Of a stretch of DNA of 64,000 bases, positions 25,038 through 38,100 are shown one piece after another. Position numbers and translations under genes: made by a program. The stretch is from Nemopilema nomurai. Its lineage: Eukaryota > Cnidaria > Scyphozoa > Rhizostomeae > Rhizostomatidae. How positions within the stretch are numbered: position 1 is the stretch's first letter; every line of letters begins with the position of its first letter. Location of the stretch: assembly GCA_003864495.1 (NCBI GenBank), contig PEDN01001396.1, forward strand, positions 1 through 64,000. Reading direction: 5' to 3'. The notes beneath the pieces were generated by a model. The model had not been told where the DNA came from. It worked only from the letters and a program-made list of their open reading frames with translations, and searched no databases.

Positions 25038-28000
25038 ATGTATAGCAGAGTTGTAAAGTCAAAACATTGGGAGAGGAGCTTGCTGTGTCTTGCTTTGCTG
25101 GCCAAAAGGTATTTTTCATGCATGTTTAATTTGTTGTTGTAGTAGAACAGAAAGCTTGTAGGGTGTTTTTTATAACCTTTTGTTTATAACCAGGGATTTC
25201 CTCTAGGTTTGCCAATGTGCAACTTTGCTATTTATTGTGTCTGTTTTTAAGTGTTGGCTTTTCTTATAGAAGCAGTTCTCATTTTGCTACTGAAAGGAGA
25301 TGTTATTATGATGTGCTTGGTGTAAATAAGGATTCAACAAGGAAGGAAATAAGATCAGCCTTTGTCTCTAAGACTAAAGAGGTACAACTTTGTTTCCAAA
25401 ATTTTTAACATGTTTCATGCCAAAAATAAATGATAAAAAATGATGACTAGACATTGTAATACCTTGCTTCAAAATTATGTTTTCAAGTCTCCAGTCAAGC
25501 ATAATAAATGCCACTGCAATATAATATAAGTATTTCTATTAAATATTTTGTACCTTTTTGCTGATCACAATATGACTAAATATTTTTTGAATTTCTGTAG
25601 AAAAGAAAACAAAATGCCATTTTTGATTAAGATTCCCAGTTTTGATGAAGTTCTTCTAGAGATAAAGCCAATCACAGCTTTATTGCATTCTAGCTGCATC
25701 CAGACAAGGATATTAATGACCCAGATTTACACAACCTCTTTGTAGAGGTAGGCCATTTCTATGGTTATCATTAGTTTCAGACATCACAATTAATTGCTAA
25801 TGACCAGTACATAACCAATTATTACTAATGAGATGAACACGTGCTTTATAGTCTCCAGAAAGTTAGCCTGGGCATGCAAGCATTTGCAAAATGAGGGGAA
25901 CTAATGACATTTACAATAAATTTCAAAAACTGGGTATAATGTGAAAAAGTTTATGGGTCATTATATTCAATCTGTTTTTAAAATATCTCTCCTTCCATTT
26001 GCAAATTTAGGCTGGATTTACGGAAAGATGCTGATAAATTCTGAAAAGATTTAAAAAATTCATCATACTTTACAAAATTCCCTTTTTAACCATTTTAAAG
26101 TCACTTGTCCCGCACTACTTTTTAAAAGATAGATGTCTCAATAAGTATCACTATAACATGCTTTTTTGCCTAGTGCAATGGTGTTTGCTTTAGACTTAAA
26201 TATCTTAGTCTTGTGCTCTGGTTTCAAAATATGTTGACTTCTGCCATGCTCCTGTGATACTTGTTTTGTGATAACCTGTCTTCTTTCACTATCGTAGTAA
26301 AAGAAAATTTAATATTTTGAAAACATGGGTTAGAAATTATGCATGGGATTCATATGTAAACTTAACATATTTAATGTAGCTAGATTTATTAAGAGCCATA
26401 CCATTTAAATGTTTAACATATTTATAGAATTTTATGAAGAATAATTTTATATCATTTTTGAGTTAACTAAATTATGCCTTAAAATTTATTGACATGAATA
26501 TATATCTATATTTATTTACAAAAGTGACACCAGCTTTTATAAGCAGAAACCTTTCATTGAGAATATTTTTTATAGGTCAATGAAGCATACACAGTTTTAG
26601 GAAATGATGTTAAAAGAGCAGAATATGACACTTCAAACACAAGCGCGACAAGGGTAAGGTATAGAACAGGAAATGCCTCTACAAGCAACCCATTTGGCAA
26701 TGCCAGAGATGGGTAAGTGGTTTTGTGATCCTACAAAGGAGTATTCTCAGGGCCTACAAAGGGCCTACTGAGTCATGAAGCTTGAATGTATTTGCCTCAT
26801 TCAGTGACCAAATCATTGCTTTTATCTGCATTGGATCTGTAAGGGTGCTATTTGTGCTCATATAAGCTTTTCAGAGTCTTCCTGGGCAACAACTTCTCAA
26901 CCAATTTTAAACAGTTGTTGTCAGAAATATGATATAGACAAAACAAAGCCTTATTTGAATATTCTGTGCAATATAGGGTCATGTCATGATCAGTAGCAGG
27001 GTGGCTATTTTTCCTCTGCAGCTTAAACAGAAAGGTCTGTCACATGGCCTTCAATATATCAGTTCTTCAGATGTCTGATTGCTTGTCATTCTGAATTTTT
27101 TTCATGTTCTTAGTGATTTTAGCTATAGCAGAAGCTTTGACCCAAAGTTTCAAGGATTCGGTGAAGGTGACCAATATACAGACAGTTCAATGAGGTACGA
27201 CAATTGCTAAATTTGTTATTAAATGGAGGTCATTGGGAAAAGGCATTTGTCTAATATCATAGAAGTTAGACATGTTTTCGGTTATTATTCAGTCCAAGAT
27301 GGATTGTTTGAATGACAGTGCTGTAATTTGCAGTGTTCAGAGCTGAAAGAACCTGATGCAGATTGAGTTGACTTACAAGTGAAGCAATTTTCTTGAAGAA
27401 ACTGTTGTTAACCTTGTCCGCCATTTCGACGCTTTGTCCAATTGGTGTACAAATTGAAGCCTTACTCTCCAAAGACAAATCCAAGTATCATCATCCTCAG
27501 ACTGTCTTCCTTTTGTTTACAGTACTCGCGATTGTTTATATGAGAAATTCCACTACTAGCTGATTCTAAACTTTCTTGTTTAAGCTAGCCGTAGAGACGC
27601 TCAAATACTCTTTAGCTATTCCTTTTAATTATAGAGACTTCCAGTTTGCTAAAGAGAAGTACAGAGGGGAGCGCAGATCTGCCAACAAATACATAATTTC
27701 TGTTGTGCTGGCCTTCATGGCTGCAGGAGCCATGACACATTACTTTCAAATAAAGTGCGTTCATATTTATCATATCTATCATATTTATAACGTTAACATA
27801 GGGTTCAGAGCCTGATAGTGTGAAAATTTGATTGGTTTAGCTTGATTAAATTTATGTCCACTTTGTTTTTTTATCTTCTTCGTTTGTTCAGTAGTTTGAG
27901 AATCCTTTTCTTTCTTTTCAGTAAAGAACTAGTTAGATTGGTAAGAAAATATCCAAAGGGCTCATTAAATCGGTTGGGTTGCAGGCCTTATCATAAGCTC

Positions 28001-28362
28001 GCTTGTTCATTATTTAATGATTTTGTGTGTATTTCCAGCAAGCTGAAAATTAGACTATTTTTCGTAGTTTCATTAGAAAGAGGTTCGAAGAATACCAAGA
28101 GAAAGTTCACCAGGAAACATCCAATGTTTATGATTCGGTCAGAGAAAAGGCAAAGTGAGTTTTAGACTAAGGTTTCAGTTTTTTAATAAACCTATGAATT
28201 GGATCATTAAGTTACTTGCTTTTTGTTGTTATAAGTTTCTGTTTGATTCAATACAGGTGATTGAGTTTTCATCCTGTCGTTTTCAGGTTGAATGGACCGC
28301 GAAAGCAATTGAAACTTTTGGCATCAACTAAAGACCTTGTAGATTCTCCAAAGGGTCGTTGA
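25038..28362 (+). CDS. DNAJC4: DNAJC4-like membrane J-domain protein
   Basis: Hsp40-type co-chaperone that would stimulate an Hsp70 ATPase. Eight phase-consistent exons give 245 aa (human DNAJC4 is about 241): 25038-25108, 25270-25381, 25694-25747, 26576-26712, 27114-27194, 27635-27754, 28068-28154, 28287-28362. The J-domain starts at about residue 34 (CYYDVLGVNKDSTRKEI). The HPD motif is at about 63-65, right after the exon 2/3 junction, and VNEAYTVLGNDVKRAEYD completes helices III-IV. A Ser/Phe/Gly-containing linker follows. One transmembrane helix lies at about 171-191 (YIISVVLAFMAAGAMTHYF), then a basic helical tail (FIRKRFEEYQEK). J-domain, linker, single TM and basic tail are diagnostic of DNAJC4 rather than generic Hsp40s. 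The ATG at 25038 follows an apparent 5'UTR acceptor. Confidence 0.88.
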
Positions 28363-29598
28363 TTGGTAGCCGCGTTTGCTATCGTAGAACTTCCATACTG
28401 TGAATTTGTAGAGTAGGTTAAGTAATATTTTGTATAATTCTTGTTTTAATGAAGCATCTAGGTGTTGGAGTTTGTATAAAGTTTGTTTGCGTAGTAACTA
28501 TGTATTGTGGAAGCTGTGTGTCTTGTTTCTCGTTGTTTTTTCTTCTATGTTTTGTTTCGAAAAGAAAATGCCTCTTGCCACCAACCCTCTTTCCTTCAAG
28601 AAGATGGCTTGTCTTTCGACTGCCAGGCAATGGCTCAAGATCTTCTGTACTTGGTAGTATTGTAGATTGGTTGGTATTAGGCTCTATTGTAATATTAACA
28701 ATTTTGCGTTGCAGAATCAAAAAAGGAAGTAACAAACCTATAATTCTCTTGAAAGTCACAAACTATGCTCATACGCCTTTATGTGGCACTTGACTCCACT
28801 CAGAGGAAATAGTGCAGAAACAGGGAAATATAATTCTAGCATACGTGAGGCAGTTTTTTGTTCGGCACTCGTCAGAGTATGCAAATGTCGGAAAAGAACC
28901 AAAAGCTGACAAGATAAACAGCCAGTTGTGGATGCACTAGAATGACCATTCTCTTCCTGTCTACAAAGAATAGGGTTTTACATTAGGGTCAACTAAATAT
29001 CACGGATTTGTTTGACAGGCCGTAGGGTAAGGATGCTGTCAACTCAGACGTTATGGTAAACCAGGATTTCTCATAGGGTTTCTCCAAACAGACAGAAAAG
29101 ACACTGGAACACAACAGACAAGATGTCACTGAAAATAGGACAATAATAATGAAAAGTGCCTTCTTATTGACCCATCGTGCATATTTGCCACTCGTGTTGA
29201 AAAAAGAGAAGGGAAGTTCAATAATGACTGTGACTGAAAATATGAATTTGCAAGAATATGGAGAATGAAAGGAGTTGAAGTAATTCTTATGATAATAGGG
29301 GCATGAGGGCCATTATTTGAAAAATGTTCAAAAAACGGATACAAAAATAAGACCTGAGAATAACAATTTAATCATTAGAAAAACCATATTTACTCTGAGC
29401 ACAAGGGATGCTACAATACCAAATACCGCTTTTTGTGGTCCTCACTTGAAGCCAATAAACTAGCAATACACAAGATCAACTTGAGAATAGCAGAAATGAT
29501 AATGATAAAAGTAATGATAGCAACAATGTTCACAAAGAGAAGCATTCTCGACACACAACGAGTCATGTAAATATTCTCTCACTTTTGAACAAATATGA

Positions 29599-30141
29599 TT
29601 ATGTAACCTCGATCTCGCAAATAATCCAAGAGAGAGCCGAGGCTGGCATTACATACAGTGCCAGGCCTACCTCAGGCCCCTCACAGTTCAACTTGGAGTA
29701 GAAGATAAGAACTGCTCGTATTCCCCCCTGATGTGGTTCACCGCTTATGCTGCTCCGCGCAGCGGTTACGTAGTACCCTCTTAAACTTTTGTGACAGTCA
29801 TTCACGTCTTCGGTTAGCTGAGCTGTGATTAACATAACTGAACAGCCGAAAGTCTGGCGCCCTTTACCCAGACGAGCTACGAATTGGCTGTGAATACATC
29901 GAAATTTATGATCGTCACGTTGTCTTAAGCCGAAATTTTCATAGCTCGTACTCACTGAACACGCCTTCGTCAGCTGATCATGAAAACAAAGTCGTAAATT
30001 TCGCAGCGTCACTTTAGCACGGTGACCAAAGAAGTGTAATGGCTTGAAACGTCCAAGGTTAACGATGCTAATGCTTCCAGCTAACCACCGACCATTTGGT
30101 AAACGTGTTAACTCGTAGATTCTTCTCGAGCAAAGAGACAC
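29599..30141 (-). other. CpG-rich block with 180-codon open frame
   Basis: This stretch is visibly richer in G+C than its surroundings, shows little CpG depletion, and contains an uninterrupted 180-codon minus-strand frame, the longest apart from PARG. The translated sequence shows no domain, signal peptide, membrane segment or splice context that I recognise. It may be a repeat-derived or unmethylated regulatory block whose base composition leaves few stop codons, or a real single-exon gene. I do not call it a gene. Confidence 0.3.
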
Positions 30142-30584
30142 TTCTCAGGCACGGTAATCGGAAGAACGACTCATGCATATACAAAGAGGAACCCTGATTT
30201 TGTATTTTTCGACAAAGTAGTGGTAAAGTACAACAACCAGTGCCGCTTGAATTATTTTTTTTTGGGGGGGGGAGGGGTGCTGCAAGTTTTCTGCTCGAAT
30301 GATCAGCAGGGGGTAAAATATTTGCGTTTTGGCTTGAAATATACTATATCAATATCTTAATCTGTTCAATTTTCAAAAAGAAACATTTAAGGTCTATGAA
30401 GCTCAACAAGCATTCTTTATTTCAGCCTTAGCTTCGAATTGTTTCTCGTACGAGCACAAAACATAACTTGAGTAATGATAAACAGGTTTTGTTTCATAGC
30501 AAACCTTTTTGGAAATAAGCATACGTACGAGCAAAATTCTTTGCAAAAATTTGTCCGACTGATATTCATTTGTGTTCAACTTAG

Positions 30585-30635
30585 GGGGCTGACGCCACCC
30601 CCTCCCAGCCCCCTGACTCCTATGCCTATGAGAAC
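30585..30635. repeat. C-rich dispersed-repeat end
   Basis: GGGGGCTGACGCC followed by C-rich sequence and TATGCCTATG. A related arrangement (GACGCC, C-rich, TACGCCTATG) appears near 58099-58140. This suggests the ends of a dispersed element family, but no boundaries or target duplications could be defined. Confidence 0.3.
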
Positions 30636-32128
30636 AAGCTTTACTCATGCTGATAATTTATTATCTGGGTTTGTCAAGGCCATGGACCTAAATCGTGCGC
30701 GGTGCTGTATTGTACTTTCGTCACAACGTTGGATCCCTGGTGATAGATCGTCCTGTTTTCGTTCTGCTTTATGGGAGAAAAAACTACAACCAACTACCCA
30801 TCTTTGAAAAACGTTGATATTGAAGTGAAAGCAGGTAAAGAATTAAAAGTGCATCATCAGTGTTTGCACATTTGGCAGCTTCGTATTCTTTTCAATCTTT
30901 TTAAAGCCTTCTAATTATTTAATGCCTTCTAAAGCCTTTAAGCCTTTGGAATGTTAAATTGATTTGACTGATTGCTAGACTAATTGTTAGATAGTGTGTC
31001 CACTCTGGACATATAGCCAGATGTTCAGAACGAAGTAGTTCTTTACCAGTTTGTATGCTAGCAGAGAAATATATAACAGGTGATGATGTTTTAAGGATAT
31101 TCTACTAAAATATTCTACTTTTACTATGTTATTTCACGTGGCGCTAAACCTACAAATATACGTACTGTTGTAGCTTATTCAACATTTTGATCAATCTATT
31201 AAGTTGACAAAAGTTAGCTGTCCACGACAAGTTCTACAACACTCCACAAGGATTCAAGAGCAAAACGCCCTAGAGTCGGTTGGCTATTTGCCCCTTTTAG
31301 AAAAAGCGCGAGAAATCTCTAAATAGAGTGACCTTGAAGGGGGTTTTACGAATGCGTCACACGTGCAAACGACGACACATAGAGAGGTGCGATGAAGCAG
31401 CAACAACAGCAACATGAACAAAACATACAAGCACTTGGAAACAGTTGCTAAAGCAAGAGCATCTGCTTCGTTGCTGTGTCGCAATGTGTTTGCAATCCCA
31501 TGAGCAGCCCGTAAACAGAACAAGGGAGACAACCGTGTACACATCAATCACCCTGTTGGCAGTATCGTTGATTTATCAAAATCCCCTTAATGATAATAGT
31601 AGAGCTAGTAAATCTTATTGCTTGACCAAAGTAACGCAAGCATGGGTAACCCCTGGGCCTTCGCACTTTTACCCAGAGCTAATAAATCACATGCAGAAGA
31701 TCAAATACTTTGGCGATGATTTACGGCGATGACTGTTTACACATACTCTTCAGCATCGTCAGATGGCGCCAACTGCTCTTTGAAACGCTTCTGCTATTTC
31801 TGGCTCGCACCTATCAAGCCTTTGCCCATGACCATCAGTCGTGACACCACTGTAGTCAGCATTCAGCCATTACATTACAAGCCCGCTCTGCGTGTCGATT
31901 TCGTCGAGGATGCCGCGCAACTATTGCTAGTATATTTATCTCAGTGGATGCTGCTCTTTGGACGCTAACATTGAAGGAGTTTGTGGCGGGGAGAACGAGG
32001 AGTACATCGTCGATTATCAATGTATTTTTGTCTGCAAGCTCTTGATGTTACATGAAACCTCGTGACGCCACTTTGTGAAGTTAAGCTGTTGGATCACCTA
32101 GTATTTTACACATTGTTGGAATAAAACG

Positions 32129-35100
32129 ATGGATTTAACGGAGCTTGTCTTCCTTTTTGTATCGATGGCAGTTCACCGTGTCTTGGTATGTTTTTATTGA
32201 TTCTTGCTGCTCGTCAAATTTTAGCTCCTCTTGGCGTATGGGTAACGTTTGTGGACATGGCTAATGGCACAGAGTCGCAAAATGTGTCGTCACTTGTGTT
32301 AATGAGAGCATGTTTCAGTGAGGTGTCATCTTTGAACATTTGCAGCGTATCCAAAATATCACAGCCATCTACACCTCTCATGTTTGGATGTTGAGAAAAA
32401 CAGCAGAGCTATGACAACTTCCTTAAACAGTATTTCCCGAACCACCCCGCTCTTGACCAGCCTTTCCTTCAAATAAGCTTTTAGACGCAGTTCTATTTCT
32501 TTAGCATCAATGTTATGCATTGCCACATATCACGTTAGAGAAATAGGATTTTTAAGCAAACCTTGATGTGCCGAAGGTATTCGCAATCAGAATGATCTGA
32601 TTACTGCCAACTCTTTTAGAAACGGCACGAGATTTAGGATGTATTCTACAGTGATGAACTAGATAGAATCCTTATAGAATCATATTATCGGAGAATAGAA
32701 TAAAAACAGAAAATAGAGAAGACATCTTGCAACCAGCTCAAATCCCCCAACTCTAAACAGCGAAAAGCCAAAACGCGGCCCCAGCCGTCTACATCTTTCA
32801 CCGATTCTTTTACGTTGCATGATATAAATACTTTTCTGTTCAACTGTTTTTTATCACTCTATTTTTTGGTTAAAGTTAACAAATAAAAGACCAGAATACA
32901 AAATGAAACTAATTCTTTGGCTCACGGTGCTTCGGGAAATCATGTAGCCCTCACCGAAAGTGCAGCACTTAAACAATGGGAAACCAATTTGGGAGGGACA
33001 AGTCAAGGAAAGATGTGTTGTACGGGCGTGTAAAAAGTTATTTGGCTCAGTGTAAAAATACTGAATAGAAAACGCGACCCAGAGTAGAAAACGCGACAAG
33101 GCAACTAAAATATTTGAATGAACGAAGCTTCATAATGCAGATTTTAGATGGAAGGAAGAAAGGAAGGTTTCGAAGGAGGATCAAAATGAGTTTAGATGCA
33201 ACGATAGCAAGATAGGAAGGCCAGTTTATAATTCACGGATAACAGTAAACTTGCTTTGTTTTCAAATGTTAATATCTAAGAAGAAGGAGCAGGATTCGCG
33301 ACAGCTAAAAGTGGGGATAAACTCACTCTAACATTGCCTTACCACAGTGTAATATTAGCAACATTAGTCATTATTGCGACCAAGAGATACTGGAAATGTT
33401 AATAGTGATTGTGTTGGTTAGCTAGGCACCCTACGTGTAAAGAGATTGACAAATTTTTTGCGCAGGGCTGGAAGCTCTGAAATGGAGTGGAAGGTCTAAT
33501 CCCTAAGTCCACCTTCACTCGGCACACTTCAATGTGGTTTCGTGACGGAACTGCGTCTTACCCAACAATAACACATTACCACCTCTAAGAATTTATGACT
33601 TGGAGGCAAAGCAATTATTTGCTCTTTTAAATATAAGAATGTGAATAAAGAAATACGAGATACATATGTGCGATATTTGCCCAATGAGTGTTGGGCTTCG
33701 TGGGCTAGCAACAAGATATTTTCAACTCGGAGACATTGTGGGTTGGCCCCGTTGAATGGAGAAAGAAATTTTGACAATGATAGCCAGCTGCCCTATCGAG
33801 TTCCCTTAAGAAAGATCGAGAACAACTTTGGAAGGAAAGGCTTGGTCTTGAAATATTTCACGAGTATTATTTTCAGAATTAAGGGAAATTAGATTTGCAG
33901 TATTCAAGGAATTATCAGTGCGCAGAGTATTGTATTGAAAAGCAATGTAAGTAGTGGCAAGAAACTCTGGGTACGGACATTAGATTTTTTCTGGCACAGT
34001 ATCCCTTTGCAAGTATTTGGAGTGAAAGCTCTTAAATACTGCAAATCTACAAAATAGCGGAATAACTTAGGTCTCGATCTTAGTTTAGGAACAGCCAGAA
34101 TTGCTTTAGTTCAGTAAATATTTGGAATGTGTGCATTTTACCCGCGACATCGTGTTTAAGAAGGACACCGCCCCCATCAGTTTGTAATGGGCCTTCCAAA
34201 CCTTATGCTAGACGTCAGTAAAACATTTAATCCTCCATGCAATATTTTATACTTTGATTCCCTGTTTGTTTAAAAGGTCCTCTAAAAGAGGTGTCGCTAA
34301 GCCTACTTTAATTTGCTTGTAACACGAGCCATGGGACTTCAGCAACGAAGGGGGGTGAACATTTCAGCTTGTGATAATGCAAGCTTTCCCCGAGAATGGT
34401 TGAAATTCTGAGGCAGGGTGGAACCAAAGCATCACAGTGCCAGGGAAACTGATAGGCGATTCGGATATGTGTAAAGTTCTGTGGAATCGTTGACCCGGTA
34501 ATAAAATATTAGCTGGTCTTTTAATAGTCTTTGCTAAAAGAATCTTTAAATGGCACAGGATTCACTCACTAGATGTATGCTATTATTTATAATAGTGAAG
34601 GGACCTAACGGTCTAAATGTCGAGTTCGTGTGTTGTTGCTCTTCCCAGAGTGTTATATTCAAGCTCATTTTCTTGCTTCAATATACAACAGCCACGTGCG
34701 TGCTTTTCCATTGAGTGGCACTAGACAAGTATCTACGTTTAACAGTGTTTTGGCCTGTATGATGTTGAGCAAATTGCCTAGGTAAGAACGGAGTAAGAAC
34801 GGAGTAAGAACGGAGTAAGAACGGAATGATTGTGCAAGAGTTTGCGCAGTGAAAGAAGGCTTTTATAATGGAGAAAATTTCATGGACAACAGCCATTTAA
34901 ACAGGGTCCAAAATAGGAAATTCAATTAGGTGAAAGTTGCAGGATGCATTCAGCTGAAATCAACGTTTGCAAAAAAGACCCGATCCAGAGCTTGCCTTTT
35001 TCCAGACTGAATTAACTGCTCTAATTATCATTCTAATTCAAGTCAGCTTTGGCCGAAAGCTGGCCGTCATTTTGATCCCCGGCTAGATCTCCCCGCCTAT

Positions 35101-38100
35101 GGCAAAAACACCTTTGGCCATTGAACCTTCAAAGAAGTCTTATGTCATTTCGTGCCGTTTCAAAAAATTTTCAAATTGCAGTTTTTGATTAGCTTAAGAG
35201 CACAGCATACGAAACTTACTTGGAACCAAAGAGACCAAATCAAGGGAAGCTACTTTGAAAGTCTGAGATTTGCGACTGGAATGTAAAACAGACAATGGCT
35301 AAGGCAATGCTGCGCCTAACAGATCATTTCCCCCATTTTTGCTTTCAAATACGTGTCCCTTTTGCGTTGAGTGAGTAGAGAGATCCTTACGCAGCGAGCA
35401 TTTCTTTATCGTGTCTTTCTAATCATTCTATCCAATCCTCCTTCAAGGTGGCTGATGTTTGCCCAAGCCGCCGACGCTGCCCCGCCATTCCAGTTAGGCC
35501 AGTTTGTGGAACGAATCTCAAAACGTACAACAACCTGTGCATGCTTCGCCTGGATAAATGCAACGGCAAAGATGTGGACTTAGCCTACCGAGGGGTCTGC
35601 AAAAGTAAGCGTTTCATTTATTTTGCGCCGTTTAATTCCTTGCTGACGTCTGGTAAAGCTATGATACCTCCGATTTCGCAGTTGCAAAATTTTTTTGGCC
35701 TGGAAATGGAAATAGTTGCCAACAGCCAGATAGTTGTCACGCGAGCACAGATCTAACGTGTTGCTATTTTTGTGGCATATAGCACAAATGTATGGTTACC
35801 ATGCGAGCGCATTGGCGATTGTAAGTAACAGAAGTCACCTAGACACCGTACCATAGGCCTGTTTCATGTCAGAATTGCATCATATATTCTTCATGATATT
35901 AACCAAATGTGAGTGCAATATTTTATCCGAAAAAGTCTTTGTTTTATAGTCTTTGTACTATTGTATGTTTTGATACCTTTCAGGCTGCGAAGAGGATATA
36001 CGAGCCGTTATTCGAATGGCGGTCAAGTCCTTCTTCAAAGAGAGGCGAAAGCGAAATGGTAGAAGGGACCAAGGATCTGCTTGCTCCAGCAAAGGTATTT
36101 GTTTTGATGTTGTAAGAAGATTATCACTCTCCATTGCTCCAGATATAAATATTTGCCTTTAGGAAGAACACCTTCTATACTGGTAGGCCTGGCCGCCAAA
36201 TTTAGAATAACAATAACATTAAAGGTGTCTATCCAGTAAGTTTGTAATGGTAACGTACCTTTAGCTATTCGCTTCTTTTTCTGGCATCTCAGTTTGCACG
36301 TGAAGCAAATATGAGCAATTTCTGTCCAGCCCTCTCAGATGAGCTAATTAAGTTTTCTCGCGAATCCCTCCGCAATGGTTTCAATACTCTTTCCTCGACG
36401 ACTTGACTTAAATGATGGCTAGTTGCTCGATGTTTAAATCAACCCTCAATTGTTTCAAATTCTGCATTCTTATAATCATAGAGAAGCCCCAAAGGGGCAG
36501 TCATAACAGTGATGCCATCGATCGCCGCTCTGGAACAACACAGGCACAAAGATATTTGTGAAGGAAACAATTAAAACTATCGTGCCTTTTTTACCACGAT
36601 CTAATTGTTCTTAGCCAAGAACATAGAAATTGCTACCCGAAAGGCAAACATCTCAAAAATTTAAGATTACTATTGCAAACGCGAGATAAAGTTCCCGAAT
36701 GAATATACCCCACAACCTGATCAATGAGTTTAAATGTTGCTAGTTCCTCATGTAATTCATGAGAATTTTTATGTTGTAGTAGTTAGCTACGTTAGCGATG
36801 ATGTCTAGAGCTGTAACTCGTTAGTCAAAATGCGATGATTTACAACTATGAGCTTTCCATCTTTAGAGTCTCGCATTTACGATCCATCAAGCCAGTTGAA
36901 TTGTCTGCAGTGGAAGTTCACCATCTCTGACACCAATGCGGATGGGGTTTTAACAGGCAGGGAACTGTTCCCAACACTGAGGGCAATTCGAAGGCATTAT
37001 GGCGACAAAAGGTGCCTACGAAAGGTGATCAAGTATTGCGACAAAAACAAGGATAAACAGATAACCTCAAGTGAATGGATCATGTGCATGCGTACTCCAG
37101 GTAAACATGCTTTGGAATACAGTTTATGTGTGTATGGGGGAAGGGGGGGAGGTTGTGGGGCTTTTGAGGGAGGGGCTCACTTCTTCTCTTATCAGTAGAG
37201 ACTCGAGGGCAAACAGCAAACCAACTCATAAGTGTCAAACGCAGCCCTATTTGGTGGATGCACATTTTTAGCTGCTGCCTTCTTCCTAGCTTCACCCATT
37301 TTCTACCATTCTCCACTCTCCATTATCTACCCTCAACCTAGCAATATTCAGGGATAGATGGTTTCTTATGAAATCTTTCCACAAAAAATACCTGGAACTC
37401 ATCAGTTTTGGTCAGATCAAAGAGAATATCTCTCAAAACAACTGTGATACAAAAAATGACGGGTGTTGCTAAAGGCTAACCTTTAGGAGACTGACCTCAA
37501 AGCATGTTGTCAGTTCCCTCTCAACTTTCAAGTTATCATCAAGTCTGGCTACTGAAGAACTGCAAAATATGACTATCATTTGTCAATTAGCAACTATTCA
37601 GTTTTCGCCCGGCTCTTTGACCCTGTACTTCTTAGTGTTACCAGTGTGAAGAATCGATGATGGCCTCTAGTTACAGCACAGATGAGGTGCGATTTGGTAG
37701 AGAACGCTTGATGAAGTGAAAGCCACATACTTGTTCAGGTGCCTCGCGAGATCTTATGAACATTCAAAGCGAAATCCATTATCGAAGATACTTAGTCACC
37801 CAACTTGCTTAAGACCAAGGAAGGACATATTTTCTTCTTAGTGGTCTTGAATTACAACTTATTTACCCCTACTTAACATGTCCTGCGATAGAACTCGGTT
37901 CGAACAAACACTGCTGTCCAGCGAAAGAGCGATACTCTCTAGACGACTTCAAGCGTCAGCGACAGACCTGAGTGTACATGACGTTTTCACCAATTCACCT
38001 GCACAGACATATGGCCTTATTCAAACGGGCTCCTAGACCAGGGCCGCATTTAGGGCCCCAGGCCTAAATTTGATAGGGCACCTTAGAGCACTACTTCATG

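Larger units (their letters stand above)
28363..32128. other. Intergenic DNAJC4 to SMOC-like
   Basis: No gene was recognised. It holds a CpG-rich, more GC-balanced block at about 29600-30170 (listed separately), a T/G homopolymer junction near 30250-30275, a retroelement-like C-rich tail at about 30585-30635, and AT-rich DNA. The last few hundred bases are the presumed promoter of the SMOC-like gene. Confidence 0.4.

Noticed and set aside
25217..25269. GTG start giving a hydrophobic leader on the J-domain exon
   Set aside because: It is intron read-through. An ATG exon at 25038-25108 joins the acceptor at 25269/25270 in the right phase.
27922..27940. Mini-exon with good splice sites between DNAJC4 exons 6 and 7
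   Set aside because: Including it forces the next exon into a frame with an immediate stop; skipping it keeps phase 2 and the expected tail.
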